The notes beneath the pieces were generated by a model. It ran no database searches. It worked only from the letters and a program-made list of their open reading frames with translations, and was not told the origin of the DNA. Position numbers and translations under genes: made by a program. Shown here in pieces: positions 1 to 13,823 of a stretch of 64,000 nucleotides of DNA. This stretch comes from Dirofilaria immitis (Eukaryota; Nematoda; Chromadorea; Rhabditida; Onchocercidae). Location: the NCBI GenBank assembly GCA_024305405.1, contig JAKNDB010000018.1, positions 186,001-250,000 of the forward strand, in the 5' to 3' direction. Position 1 is the stretch's first letter. Each line of letters begins with the position of its first letter.

Positions 1-3000
1 TGCAAATAGAATTGAGAAGAAGGTTAAAATAATAGAGTGGTATAATAAATAATTAAATAATTGAATTTGTATTTAGCAAGAAATTTTCGTTACCTTTCTA
101 TTTAATTTATTTCTGATTAAGTATATCATTAAAGTGAAATTAATTGTTCGGAAACAATATGCATGAGAAGAGAGTGCAATAAATAAAATGACACAATAAG
201 TTATTTAGAAAAGTTTAATTTTTATTTAACATTTAATAAAAAATATTTTATTTTAAAATTTAATTACTTCTGATTGAGTATATCGTTAAAATAAAATCGA
301 TTACCTGATATAGAAATATTCTAAAATAGAAAAGTTTATCAAGCAAAATTTAAATTTTCCATTTTTAAATGTAATTATTATTAAATATATTTAGTAAGAA
401 TTAATGTTTCAGATGAAACTTGCAGCCGATATCTAAATACTATAAAGTTATTTTCAAATCAGAATTGTAAATATCATTATAGCTATAATTGATAGATTTA
501 AGTATTATCAGGTTTTTCAATTAAAATTATAAATACAATTATAGCGATAATTGATGCATAACACGAAAATATTTTATTACTTAAAGTTTAGGAAAAGTTT
601 ATTTAATTTCATTTCCTCATTTTATAATTCACATTCTGAATGCCTATATTTTAATTAAGAAATACTTTTTTCAAAATGTTTGTCTTGAATTTATAAAACC
701 TGAGCAAATTTTAAATTTCAAAAATTTATCAATAAACTTTATTAATAAGCATTATTCTCTTCTATATGCAAAATGAATTGCAGAAATTATTGATTGTTTT
801 TAAAAGTTTTAAATTTATACTAGAAGTATTCTAATAATATTACACTTTTACTTAATATATTAAATCTTTAAAATAATATAAAATTTTTATGCTAAAAAAA
901 TCAAAAAAATTTAGACAGTGAAATTGATGAAATTTAAAAAAATTAATCAAAAAGTTCAGCCAAAAACTCAATAAAATTTATTATTACTTTAATTTCTAAC
1001 GATTGTTGATGAAATAAAAATATGAAATTTAAACTACAGGTGATCGCGCAAGAACTACATGCATTACATTACGTTGCATTGCGTTGCGTTGCGTTGCGTT
1101 GCTATGGAGCTTTTAGCAGTAATTGTTGATACATGTCACCAATATTTTGAAATCCATTTTGGAAATTTAAGTCATTCGACTGAGATAATTTAATTCACGT
1201 GAATGTTATTCCTAGCATCTCTTAAAACTAAGCAATTTTTAAAAAATTATTTATGTCTTTAATAGATATTGATTATCTAATAGCATTATTTCCTCTTCCC
1301 ATATTTCATTCTTCATCTTTTTCAAAAATATTTTTTTTTCATGAAAATATTAAAGCCATTTTCAATTGCTTTTTAAAATTGCCCTTAAAATGCTTTCGTT
1401 TTTCCTTTTATGAAATAAATTATTTTTGGAAAACGATTCGAAGTCAAGTGAAAATCATCGAATAAATTAATGTACGTCAATATAGCGTCAAAAAATTAAT
1501 AAAGAAAATTATAAAGGCACATTATATTAGCAGAATCACATACGTCATTATAATTGCAAAAAATTATAAGCGAAGTTATAAAAATACTTGATGTTAGCAA
1601 ATTACGTACGTCGACACAATTTTAAGAATGCCATAAAACAAATATCATAAAAGATACTCCATTATTGACGAATATTATCAAATTTACAACAAAGCATCTA
1701 TCAATAATTTTAATTAATTGCTTTACCTAAACAATTAATACAATTTTATTAGCCTATTTTTCAATTTATGAAAATATTCATCTCCTCATTTAAATGTTAT
1801 TTACTTACAAAAATTTTACAAGCAAAATTAAATTTTAAAATTGAACTTCACTGTGAAAAAAGAAACGATCAAATAAATTTTTAATAAAATTCGTTTAATT
1901 AACATTAAAATAGTGATTTTATGAAAAAAGAAAAATAATTATTTACAATTTAATATTTAAATTATCATTTATTCCACTTCTCGAAATGCAATATATGTTT
2001 AGAATTATTTTATTTTGGAATCGATCACTTTGGATATTTTGAAATAATATTATCAGTTCTTTATCGTAGAATCCGCAAAAAGTATATGTGGATCATCGTC
2101 CGTTTTTTCCGCCTATCAAATAAAATAATATATGTTGTTATTGATGAAAAATATGAAAGAGAAATTTCATTACTTAAAAGTTATTCGAATTTTCAACAAA
2201 AAAATTAAACTTAAGTAATATGCATTGTTACTAATATATCATTAAATTATTGATGTAAGTCTATAAAGTTATTTATTACTTTTAAACCAAAATTAAGTTA
2301 AAATTTTGAAGCTTATTTATTTGATTTTCTAACTTCCATTGATTATTTTCATAAACTATTAGAAATATTGGCGAATTTTGTTTATTCAATGAGATTATTT
2401 AATATTAATTGTAATTTACATATTCCTAATAGTATGTCTGTTATCAATTTTCGATATGATCTATTCTGATTTAATCTATTTATTGATTATCTACCTAACA
2501 TTTGTTTTTTCTTTTTTCAATTTTAAATAGTATAAGTTAACAAAATTTAAAAGTTTGCAATATTTTTCTATTTAAAATTCAAATTATCAAATATAATACT
2601 TTCATTAAACTTTAAAAATTAAAAATTTGAAAGATTGAAAATTTGCGGTATTTTTATTTGAAAATTAAATTAAGCAATAAATATACCAAAGTAGTTAGGA
2701 AAAGAATTTGATCAACAGTTGCGAAACCATCATGCCGATAAATATGAAAAATAGCATAACTTTTCGGCTCAACAAATGTAAATACTGGTTTTACGCGATA
2801 CAAATCATTATTTGTACATTTTACCTAAATTAATAAAATTTTAGGCTAAAAATGTTTTTGATATAATCAGTACATATAAATTTTGATATAATCAGGATAT
2901 AATCAGTTTTTGATATAATCAGTCATATAGATTTTCGTTTTAAATTTATAATATTTTCTTTTAGTTCAACTTGAAGATACGTGCATGCATACGTTTCTTT

Positions 3001-4441
3001 TTATGCATAGAATATCAGGCTCTTTAGAATATTAGCTGAATGCATTTAGCTTTATTAGTTCTAATAAGTAAAAAGACAGATATTTCGGGTCTAAATTCCT
3101 ATCATCTTAATAAGACATTCCACTCCACTGCTGCTTTCAAATTGAGTCTATTTGAATCTAAACCTTGTCGATTAAATATTTAATGACCTTTGATAAGGTC
3201 GCAAAATAAAGTTATCAATTATTTAACTTCATCCGTCTAAAGCCGATACAAATTATTTAATCATTAGATTGATTATGAGTAAATGAAAGCAATATAAGAA
3301 AACTTTCATGTATTACATGCACGAAATATGTAAATTAGTTAAAACAGCATTTGTCTTATCAAATGTAATGAAAATATGAGGACGAAAATTAATACATTCA
3401 AGTCGTTTAATCAAATAAATTACTGTAAAGGGATACAGTGATAAGAGAATTCAGTTTACCGTAGCAATTCTTTATGCCGTAGAATACGTAGAGTATATTG
3501 AATGCATTTATAGAAACATTGACACAAATTAAAGATTATAATAGAAACCGTAGTAGGGCGATAGAATTTATCGTAATATTCTTTATGCCATAAAATCCGG
3601 TAACAAAGCAAAACCCGAATTTATCGGTTGTATATCGGTAAAAAAATTTTAGTTGATTACAAATATTTTATAGATGAAAATAATCCAATTTCATTGCATT
3701 TATAAAATGTAAGTGTATATTTTAGAAATATTAATGTAAACAAACTTTTTCTTCTCAAACCATTTCAAATTTCCTACTCATTTTTTCTATTTTTTTCAAA
3801 CATAACGATTTAAGATGATATTATTTTCAGCGAATTATACCACATAATTATCCAAAATTTTCCAATCATTTCTGTATTTCTTTATTTTCATTTTTATTGA
3901 AGTATATCTGACACTTTATGATACGATTAAATTGTATCATTTCTTTTTATCCATGAAATATTTCTCAATTGTGATATCTAACCACGCCGATTTCCGCACT
4001 TTCATTTTACTTAAGGCGAGAATCACTTCTAATTTATATGAAGAAAAATTTGATAATGAATTATAAATGATTAATTGAATAGTTATATAAATCTTGATTC
4101 TATTATACGAAATCAATTCAATCTTTCAGTTGATGAATTCGCCTACTGTAATAGATTATTCATTATTTATAGGATGAATTTAAAAAAAAAAAAGTGAAAT
4201 GCATGCAAAAATATTCGTAATAAAAAGTAAGTATCGTAGCACAATTTATCGTCGTGAATAAATTGCGAAAGGTTTCCAGAATAAAAGAAAATGTGACTAT
4301 CACTAAAATCGCGAAGAGAACATGAAAATCAGAGAAGTCAGTGATCCCTTTGTGTTGTATCTTATATGAAAAGATGTATATTGTATGCGCGCATTTTTTT
4401 GTACTATGCAAGATGTAAGCTAAAAATTGTTTCGCCTTTGT
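1..4441. other. A+T-rich spacer, no gene recognised
   Basis: I found no exon chain on either strand that keeps phase across plausible splice sites. The only ORFs over 60 codons are low-complexity and A/T-driven. The stretch holds a GTTGC pentanucleotide run at 1073-1103, a short array of a TTTTTGATATAATCAG-like unit at about 2853-2925, and two related segments at about 3445-3500 and 3555-3610 that share a TTCTTTATGCC core. A short open stretch with an acceptor-like AG near 2118 on the minus strand could not be tied to any gene. Confidence 0.5.
1073..1103. repeat. GTTGC pentanucleotide microsatellite
   Basis: About five to six units of GTTGC follow one another with one imperfect first unit (GTTGCATT). 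It stands out because it is locally G+C-rich inside A+T-rich spacer. No coding role is visible. Confidence 0.85.
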
Positions 4442-7441
4442 CTATGAGAGGTAATTCCCACTCTTTAATAAAGCTCTCTTTATTTTTACGACCGAACCAG
4501 GCTCCAATACCAAATCATCGTGAAGAATATACTTCATCAAGGTAGGTAGCTGTATTTAAATCTCATTTTCCCTTAAAATTGTTTTTCATTGAAATTATTG
4601 AATTTAAATATTGACCTTATAATTGATGAGTTCGTTAATGTATGATCATGCTAGCACACTAAAGGTTTAATTATCCAAATTTAGGATTGGTATCTTTGGA
4701 TTTGTCTCTGGCATCAATTGAAGCTTAATGAAGATAAAGATTTTGCAACTATGTGTACCGTGTTGCAACGTAAAATAGAGAAAAAGAAAGAATTATTCAC
4801 TATATATCATTTATATAATAAATTAATTTTGCATAAATTTTACGCAGAAAAAAAATTGATGCTAATTTATTACCTTTATAGCAAAACGATTTTCTGTTGG
4901 ATTCTGTAATTGTACCCGTTGTACGGTGTTCTTTAATTTCCATTTAATTTCACTTGGAAATATAATAATATCATCTATCATTAATGCATTGTGTTCCGAT
5001 ACATCATCATTATCATCTATACGAATAATTAATTGATTGTTTCATTTGTTCGAAATTTTTGCAATAAATCAAAATTTCTCTAAGAAATACAAGCGATAAT
5101 AATTTCATTCTGAAACATTATAATTTAACAAAAGAAAAAAGAAGCCGAAAAAAGTTCGAAATTAGTTTTCATTCAATTTTAAAATACTAAATATTCATTC
5201 AGTTGCATATGTCGTATTAAAAGATGTCATGAATTGAAGATTGAATAAAAGTTTTAAAAATTTTAATTTATGTCAATATCCGACAAAATTATCTTTATGT
5301 TGTTTAATTCATAAATGATTATGTGCGCTAAAAAAAATACAATATACAAAAAAAAAAAAAAAAACTAAATTATACCTTTATGCTGAAGAACGTTCGAATT
5401 ATTGCTACTTTTCGTCTCTTGTGAATCATTATCCTAAAATAAACTATTATAAATCTTAAATTGAACTATTATAAAGGCTACCTTATTCAGCTTAATTTAC
5501 TCTTATTAATTTATAAAAAGGATAATTTGTCGGTTTATTGAATATTCGATTAATACGCTAAAAGATCATGCCGTTTTTGAATTATTTCTTATCATAAAAT
5601 GAAGATATTGATTACGATTATTAGAATATCATGCCAATTTTCATTTAAGGCTTAAAAAATTATGTAGTATTTTCAGCAAAATCTTTCGTTTGATAAATAT
5701 TTGTAATTAATTTCATTTTATTATAATTTACGAATTAAATTTTAGTCAAAAAATGTCGAATGATTAATAAACTGTAGAAAAAGCAAATCAAATCAAGAAA
5801 TCCGAAAATCTAAATTCATTTCGATGATTTCTTTGCTTCCAAATTTGATATTATATCAGAAAAAAAATAGGCAAAATATTGAAATAAATAATACCTTCAA
5901 CAATAGATCATGTTGATTTGTAAAGGAAGCATTAGATGATGTCGATCGTCCTAACGATGATGTCAATAATTCATTCTCGATAATTGCTTTCTTTCCTGAG
6001 CATTTACAACTTGAATCAATTGGTGATGTTGTCTGCTGAAATAGCAATTCCGGATATACCTTAAATACATCTGTTATATTGCTCTAATTCTTCCATTTTC
6101 ATCCAAACCGGAAATAATATCTGAATCATAAAGCATTTAAAATAATTGAGGGAAACAATCGACAAAATTTGATAAATTATCAATTAAAGTAATTGTTGCG
6201 ATTGAAAAAATAAATGAACTGAGCTCAAGAATAATTCATACAAATTCTTTGCAATTAAACAAAAAATGCAACGTAATGAATCATACAATAACAAGTTAAT
6301 TATCAACTTATTTAGGCATTTCATAAATGTATACGTGTAATTATCAATTAATTGATGATTGGAATGGATAATCAGTTAAATAGAGTTCCTCTTTTTAAGA
6401 AAAATTAATATATGGATTATACTATTTTTAATCATACATTTTCTGATGACTGCTTAATCGGTAACTGCTGAATTTTCTCCTCCCATTGCATATCTGATAA
6501 TTTCTGAATCTTCTCTTGTGATTGTATGTCTGATAGTTTCTGAATCTTTTCTTGTGTTTGTATATCTGATAATTTCTGAATCTTTTCGTCCGTTTGCACA
6601 ATCGGTATATTCTGTGTTGTTATAATTATTTCACGTTTTTTATTTCCTTGATTATCAATAGTTCTAGATGATAATTTGCTGCCATTCGATATCGTAGAAT
6701 TGATTGATGTCATTGCTGATAATGGTTTATTATTTTTAGAAATTGATCTATTCATTGCTTCTGTTGAATGGACTCTTTCATTATCAGTCTGAAAGCATAT
6801 ATTTATCGTTTATTAATCACTAAGACAATTTAGATTCACTGTTACCAATTGTTCTATAATTTAGACTAAATTTTTAAGCTAATCTAAGCTTGAGCTTATT
6901 TTGAGTTCTTTCTCGAATTGTTTGAATAATCTTAAGCATATGACTTATCAACTGCTGGAGTAATTTAGGTTTATCTTTCATTGGACTGCTCGAATAATTT
7001 AGAAATGAATATAATAAATTTAATTGCTAATGTTATAATGTTCATTAACTGCTAGGTTTATCTTAATCATTTTCAAAGATATGAAGGCTAAAATTTAGTT
7101 TATGTTCTTTCACCAATTGTTAAAATAATTTAGATACAGGACTTATCGATTGACAGGATCATTTAAATTTTGTCTATCATTAAATTGTTAAAAAAATTCA
7201 GGAAGAAATGTTTAATTTATAATTTAGATACAATTGTTATTATTATTGTTATTGTTGTTGCTGCTGTTGCTGTTGGAATGAGTAAAATACAATTAATATA
7301 ATTTAAAATAACTAAATAATTCAAAAATTTAATAACCGATTGCAAAATTTTTAATTGTCTTTTGCATGAACATATAATTGAAATAGCAATTAAGGATGGC
7401 GATATTACAATCATAAATATGCTACCCGCATCAATTGACAT
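4442..7441 (-). CDS. Orphan six-exon gene: N-terminal membrane anchor, 12-residue repeat, basic C-terminus
   Basis: I do not recognise the family. Exons on the minus strand are 7441-7337, 6788-6438, 6035-5895, 5433-5376, 5016-4916 and 4549-4442; they sum to 864 nt, giving 287 residues plus a TAG stop, with every junction in phase and GT...AG. Residues about 7-25 form one hydrophobic segment followed by a Cys/Lys/Arg cluster, so a short N-terminal anchor is likely. Residues about 95-142 carry four copies of a 12-residue unit around EKIQKLSDIQ. The middle is Ser/Asn/Thr-rich and the last 60 residues are compact and basic, starting at DDIIIFPSEIKWKL. The first donor is the weak point: 7337 (GTTATT) and 7232 (GTATCT) both keep phase 0, and the longer version adds a second hydrophobic, Thr/Ile-rich stretch. 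No acceptor lies just upstream of the ATG. The phase consistency makes a real gene likely; function is unknown. Confidence 0.7.
6460..6604 (-). repeat. 36-bp in-frame coding repeat (12-residue unit)
   Basis: Four tandem units lie inside exon 2 of the orphan gene. Read on the minus strand each encodes E-K-I-Q-K-L-S-D-I/M-Q plus two variable residues; the last unit is divergent. The unit length is a multiple of three, so copy-number change would not break the frame. Confidence 0.85.
7236..7275. repeat. Interrupted TTG/TTA/CTG trinucleotide run
   Basis: A degenerate trinucleotide tract next to the possible alternative exon 1 donor of the orphan gene. If the downstream donor at 7232 is used, the tract would be translated as a Thr/Ala/Ile-rich segment. 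Confidence 0.6.
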
Positions 7442-10400
7442 AGATATTTAAAATAAATTCAAATAATCTTTTAAACAATATTTTACAATTATTTTTTATA
7501 CTCGAATAATTAATTATATAATTTTTAGTCATTTATAAGAGAAGTTTGAAATATGCAAATTTACAAATTAATATATTTTAGTTTTAAATTTAAAATTTAA
7601 AAATAAATATGCAAAAATTTTACAACAAAAAAATTAGTATGGAACATTGAAAAATATAAACAAAATAGGAATGAATTAAAAAATTATTTCTCAATCAGTA
7701 TCTGTTCATCTCTCACGAATAATTATTTGATCGGAGAATATTGGAAATGTTTCTGAAAGCTTGAAATTGTATTAAAATCTTAATTAATCTTATTTTGGTA
7801 ATTTATTGATTAATTAAATTATTTTTATCATTTATTCGTTAGCAAGATTTTTCACTTTTTCTCATAATTTATTTATCCAAATCATAAATTAATGATTGTC
7901 AAATCATTAGATGATATTTACTGATAAAAATTTCCTGCAATTCAGAGAAAATGTTGATTAGATCAATTTATAAACTTTTATCTTTTGCTTGTTTTTTTTT
8001 TTAAATAACACTTTTATGCCTGATTTTTGCTGATTCAATATTAAAAGATCACTTATCAAATTAGTTTGAATTGACTTTTAAAATTGGTGATTATATACGA
8101 GCATGACGATATCACAAATTGTAGTTTGATTTTTTTACGGAAATCTTTAGATGATAAGTATTCTTACGGAAAAATTCCGTTTGTTTGATATTTGATAATC
8201 GTTGTGTCTTGTCTGTTAATATTAGTGTTGCTAGTCAAACTTTTTTTCGAATAATCTTCGTTGTTAATAATTTTTCAAACTTAGCTTCAATTATTTGATA
8301 AACTTCTTTATTAGAATGATTCACTAAGTTTGATTAATTTTTGTTGTGAATAATTTATAAATAAAAGTTGAAAAATCATTATTGAAAATTGAAAAAATCA
8401 AGCAGAATTAATTCGAATTTTTTTGAATATGCAAATTTTACCTTATCAATAAAATCAGTTCGACTAATTGATGTAAAAAATTTTGATCAATTTTAATCAA
8501 AACTTTGACCTATTTTATTTTCAAATAATACAAATAAGAAAGTGATTTGATGCAATAAAATTATCAAATTTTAAACCATAAAGTTTATCATATCTTTGCG
8601 AGATGCAAATCGAGATAAATGAAAGTGAACTAATAATTATAAATTATAATCATTGATTAATTCTATTAATTACGTATATTTTATATGTGCTATATCATCA
8701 AACTGTTAGAGAATTGATATCATCGTTTTCGGAATAATTAAATTATCATCATTTATCATAGAATTACTAATTAATTGTCATCAAGTTGTCATTTGGTTGT
8801 CATTGATTGATCTTCAACAGGTAGAGAACAATGATTGTGCATTGAAATATCAAACTGATTTTAAAAACTGATTTATTATTTCTCATCTAATAAAAGATAA
8901 TTAGAGTTAACTTTTAAATTTGTAACAAAACTATTTCCCACCAAATATCACCAATTTATTAATTTTATTTTAATCATTTTATTCGTACAGTTTATCAGAT
9001 ACTACCGAAGAAAGTTTTAAATTTAGATTAAACTTCAGAGTATGTAAATTTATTGAATGAATTATTTATAAATACAATAATAAATATTTAGGTAAATAAT
9101 TTTTGTTCAGTGCTTTAGAGTTAAAGCCTGAGACTTTAACAATTTGAAAAAAAACATTTAATCTTATAATTCATAAATTTCATAACTTAATCTTTGATTT
9201 CAATGATGTAAATAAATGAGAAGAATTGAGTAAATAAATTGCATATTAAGGCATAATTATTTTCGAATAAATTCTAATGAAATTTAATTTAAAAGTACGA
9301 ATTAATTTAATTTTTGATTTTGATTCTATCAACATAATTTAAGATATCAGCCATTTTTGGTAAATAGGAAAAAAAAATTATATCATATTTGATCGATATA
9401 TGAATTTTATTAAAATTTGTAAACAAATGAAATAAGTAACTGATTAAAACGACGATGATTACATGAGAAAATTGGATTATTAATACGCCTACTAAATAAT
9501 TTTACTGCAACAATTTCATCAGAATAAGTAAGCATCATTACCTTTGATACAAATATGTATATATAAATCATCATATGATTAAAATTTCCATGAATTTTTC
9601 TCAACTAAAATATAACTTTATGTGATTAGTTGTAAAATATTTTTACTAAACTTTTCTCATTTTAGATCACATATTTTATAGATTAAAATCAAATTGCATC
9701 ATAAATTTCATATATCGTAAATTGTACGAAAATTAAAAATGCGAAATATTTTGCAACAAATTTTGAATCATTCGTTTATTAAATGCATTTTAGAAAATTC
9801 ATTTTACATTTTGTATTAATTAAAATTATATTCACATTTCCATTGCAATAATTTGGCTTATTTCAAAATGATGGAATAATTTAAATTTAAAATTTCGATT
9901 TCAACTTTCGCTTTTTCCCACCAAATATGTTATTCATTTACGATAATGTAAACTAATAATCAATGGAATGCATAATGGTACTGATTAACTGATCAACTAA
10001 TCAACCATTTTATGGGACAAGTTTTAAGCTCAATTAATTCTATTTGGAAAACCAGAAAGCTGTAATGTAAGATAATGCTTGGACAATTTATCACCTAGAA
10101 TTGATAATATTTTCCGGAAACGATGATAATTATTCATAAACTGTCAGTATCCACATCACGCTCAAAATTCATCGATTTTATTGATCAATTATTGAATGAC
10201 TTGGATGTTTCACTTTATTTATCAACAAGTCTTTTCTGATTAATTTTTTTCAAAAAAAATCTGGAAAGCTCAAACTCATAATAGTTTCAAACTATTATTC
10301 CCGAATTCTTTCTCAGATATCATCACTGTAATATTCATAGGATTCTTAATGCAATTAATTTTGTTTCTTACATCCCGGATTCGATGATAATCTAAAAGCA

Positions 10401-13400
10401 TGATTCATTTATTTAATCCATATTTAACTTTCTATCTGATTGAATCGAACAGGAAGTAAAAGATGCGAAACATTGATATACATTATCATTCACGTAAACA
10501 TTCGATATCGATGATAAGAGCAAATTTTATCAGCAAAATTGTTTCAAATATACACTAGTCATATGCCAATTTTAAAATGTTTGTCAATCATTATTACTTT
10601 TTAAAAGCATAGGATTTTTGTCCAGAAATGTTTCACAAAATTGACAAGAAAGTTTCGAGAAAAGACGATTGTTGTGGTTTCGGAATCGAGCTCGTGTAAA
10701 AGTTCTGAAACTTTTGAAAAAAGTTCAGAAGTTATATCAAGTCATCGAGATTGTTTTATATCTATCTTATATAAACAAAGCTTTGAAATTTCTGAAAGAA
10801 TCAAATATCACACAATGTCGAGATTGCTTTCAAAATGATTCGACGAATATTTGTGAAATTTCCAGACGAATCATATCATTCGAAGAGAATGTTTGAATAA
10901 TAGATTTTCGATTGCTTATATAGTTCATAAATTAGCTCAGTCAATTAATAAGGAATATTTTTGGATAAAATTGATCAGAAGCAAATCGTAATATCAACAA
11001 TATTTAAGGACTCAATTTTAGATAAGTGCTAAAATAAATTCCCTCCCATTCAAATGTGATATCATATTGATTCAAATTCCTAGCATTTGTGGTTGTGTCA
11101 ACATTCAGGAAAAATTATTTTACCAAAATTTGCCGAGAATTTTTCATTGCAATTTATTTATTTGCACTTATTTTGGTGCTTTTAAAAATTTCATTTATTT
11201 TTTAAGATTTTTGGAAATAGGCTTCTTTTCTTTGTTTTTTCTTTCCATTGTGAAATGTATCATCTGATGAAATATTGTCAAATATTTGTCAAATATTGGA
11301 ATTTGAAAAAAAAAGAGGAAACATCTGATTTCTACTTGATGATTCATTCAAAATTAAATAAGATGAAGAATGAAGCAAAAATTTAACAATAATTGAAATT
11401 TTCATACATGCAAACATAAGCTGATTCATTATTTCAGTATAAGATTTTAGAAGATATTATTTTAATGATAACAAAATTGAATAGTTTAAACTTAATTTCC
11501 TTTCTTTTAAGTTTCCATCGAATATGTTCACAAATAATATTTTAAAAAGTTTTTATCAAAATAAATTACCGCAAAAAAATAATAATATTTGAAACTGATT
11601 TCAGAAAATTTTCGTCTTTTCTTTAAAATACTATGAAAATTTGAAATATGGAAAGAATAGCGTTTTTGTTATCTTTTTTTGCATAAAATAAAAATGATAG
11701 TATTGATAATGAATGAATCACGGGAGTAATTGTTAAAAGATATGAAATAAAAAAATTATAGTTTTATATTTTTATGAGAATTTTTTCGTTGCCGAATAAC
11801 ATATTAGTGCATTAAATCAAATAAAGGAAAAAGAAAATACGAAATAAAAATAATTTCATCAATTTTTGAAATAATTATAAGTTTCATCTTATTTTGTTTG
11901 ATAAAAATATGTGTATGAATTCATTGTAAAATGATTGTAATTACAAGGTAATAATAGAAAATTCTGTCTGTCGTTTTGCATTAATTTTGATGACAAGAAA
12001 TAATGAAAATGTTTGACGAAAAACAAAAAATACTACGAAAATTTGGAATGATGATTGTAATTTTGTTTAATTACGAGTTTCATTTGCAATTTTATAAGAT
12101 AAAAATTATTTTGATATTTATAAAAAAATTTTTCGTCTTATTTCGATCATTGAAATGAATTAAAAATCAACGTTAATGAAACTATACAGTATTTTTTTAG
12201 ACTTATGCTTGGTTGATCAAAAAGGTAACGGTATCTTATTAGATTTATACCTCTTAATGAAGGACCACAGTATCTTATACGATTTGTACTTTGTTGATGA
12301 AATTTTTTACAGTTTTCTTATCAGATTTATATATATGTATGGTTGGCAAAAATTTATTATATTTTATTAGATATATGCTTTTTAATAAAAGTCTGCAGCA
12401 TCTCATCAGATTTATATTTCTTAATAAAAGTCTACAGTATCTTATTAAATTGTACTTTATTGGTAAAAGCTTACAGTATCCTGTCAGGTTGCAACGTTAA
12501 GAATTTTTACAGTTTGCTTACAGCATTTTGTTAGATTTATAAAAACATATGAATAGTTGGCATTAAATGTGCATAAAACTTGTCATATGTAAATTATATT
12601 TATGATAAGTTTAATGCTGTCAATTTTGTAGAATATAAATTTTAACTGATGAATAGAATGAAAAGTTTATTCGTTGGCATTTTTAGCTCCTAATCATTTT
12701 GATCATGACTGAATTAATCCGCTAATAGAAATATGTCGAATGTAATCTAAGATATGATTCAAAAAAGAAAGAAGAAACAAACAATCATATATCAATATGA
12801 AAAAGCTTATCAGGAATAAGGTTTTTAAAAAAAATGAAACGATAGTCATATATTAGAAGTTTTAAATTTATGATGATAAATATGATATATGTCAAATAAT
12901 TTGATGTTTACTTTACTGATATGATATGAGTAAATTTTTATCAAATATGACTCAGAGAAAACGTAAAGTAAATAAAATTATAAAATAGAACGTACATTTT
13001 ATGATGTCAACTTATTTTGCTATGAAATATTTTTTTATGATAGATACTGTATATAAATACGGTTTTGATAGTAAGGAAAGATATTAATAAACGACTCATC
13101 ATTTTTATTATCATTATTATTATTATAATATTCTTTAGTCTAAATTAATGCAATATGGTGGTTCATTTTCATTTATTCCATTTTTTCGATACAAATTAAT
13201 ACGGTATATTAGTCAAGCAGATAATCATAGATAAGCTTTATATAATTCATAAATAATCTGTAGCCCGTAATAAATCAATAAGCGATTTATTTATTATCAA
13301 AAATAGACTGTTATCATTATTTATCATTAAATGGAATAATATGGTACATTAATCAAATTTAGTAATCAATTCCAAAATTTATATACTACATAAATAATCT

Positions 13401-13823
13401 TAATATACTTTATAATTAAGTCATGGATTGTAATAAATGAATAAATTATGCATTTATTATTAACAATAGATTGTTATCATTATTGCTATTATCAGTATTA
13501 TCATAATCATCATTAGACATTATTCATATTTTTGCATAATAAACGCACAGTAAACAAAATTTATATATTTTCTTTTTAATTTACAATAAATTCTTTGCAA
13601 TATTCATTTAATTTAGAATGACCATTTGGTAAATAGATAATAATAGCAGATATCATATCAAGAATTTCTGGACGATTCTTATCAAAAATTTTGATGAGAA
13701 GAATAAATATTAAATATACTTAGGTATACAAGATAAAAAAATTTCACTGATGATAATGAACATTTTAATATTTTGATTATTTCAATTTTAATATTTTTGC
13801 AGGAAAACGAAAATAAATCAACA
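7442..13823. other. Spacer with one minisatellite and one weak ORF cluster
   Basis: No exon chain could be built. Between about 10.63 and 10.90 kb two overlapping plus-strand frames stay open for 65-75 codons in locally more G+C-rich sequence; one ends with a plausible Cys-containing segment. There is no matching neighbour exon, so I do not call a gene. The tandem array at 12.19-12.51 kb is listed separately. The rest is A/T-rich with many short direct repeats. Confidence 0.45.
12186..12512 (+). repeat. Degenerate 39-42 bp tandem array, partly open as a 13-residue repeat
   Basis: About eight units begin at roughly 12189, 12231, 12270, 12312, 12359, 12398, 12437 and 12476, so spacing is 39-42 bp with one 47-bp step. 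Each unit contains GTATCTTATTAGATTTAT or a close variant. On the plus strand the units read as a 13-residue hydrophobic motif close to ILLDLYFLIKVYS. The first units are open in one frame and the last four in another, with the change at the 47-bp step. No start context or flanking exon supports a gene. Confidence 0.75.

Noticed and set aside
4664..4685. Sequence resembling nematode spliced leader (starts GGTTTAATTA)
   Set aside because: Matches about 18 of 22 positions but has no GT donor after it and no SL-RNA body or Sm site. It lies in an intron of the orphan gene; a chance hit is likely in A/T-rich DNA.
9410..9604. Minus ORF sharing an RRFNQ-L stretch with the repeat-arm ORF at 45,965-46,237
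   Set aside because: Similarity is limited to a few residues and the surrounding DNA is unrelated; probably coincidence.
10641..10896. Two overlapping plus-strand ORFs of 65-75 codons
   Set aside because: Three frames are open at once, there are no linked exons and no recognisable motif. Possible but not supportable.
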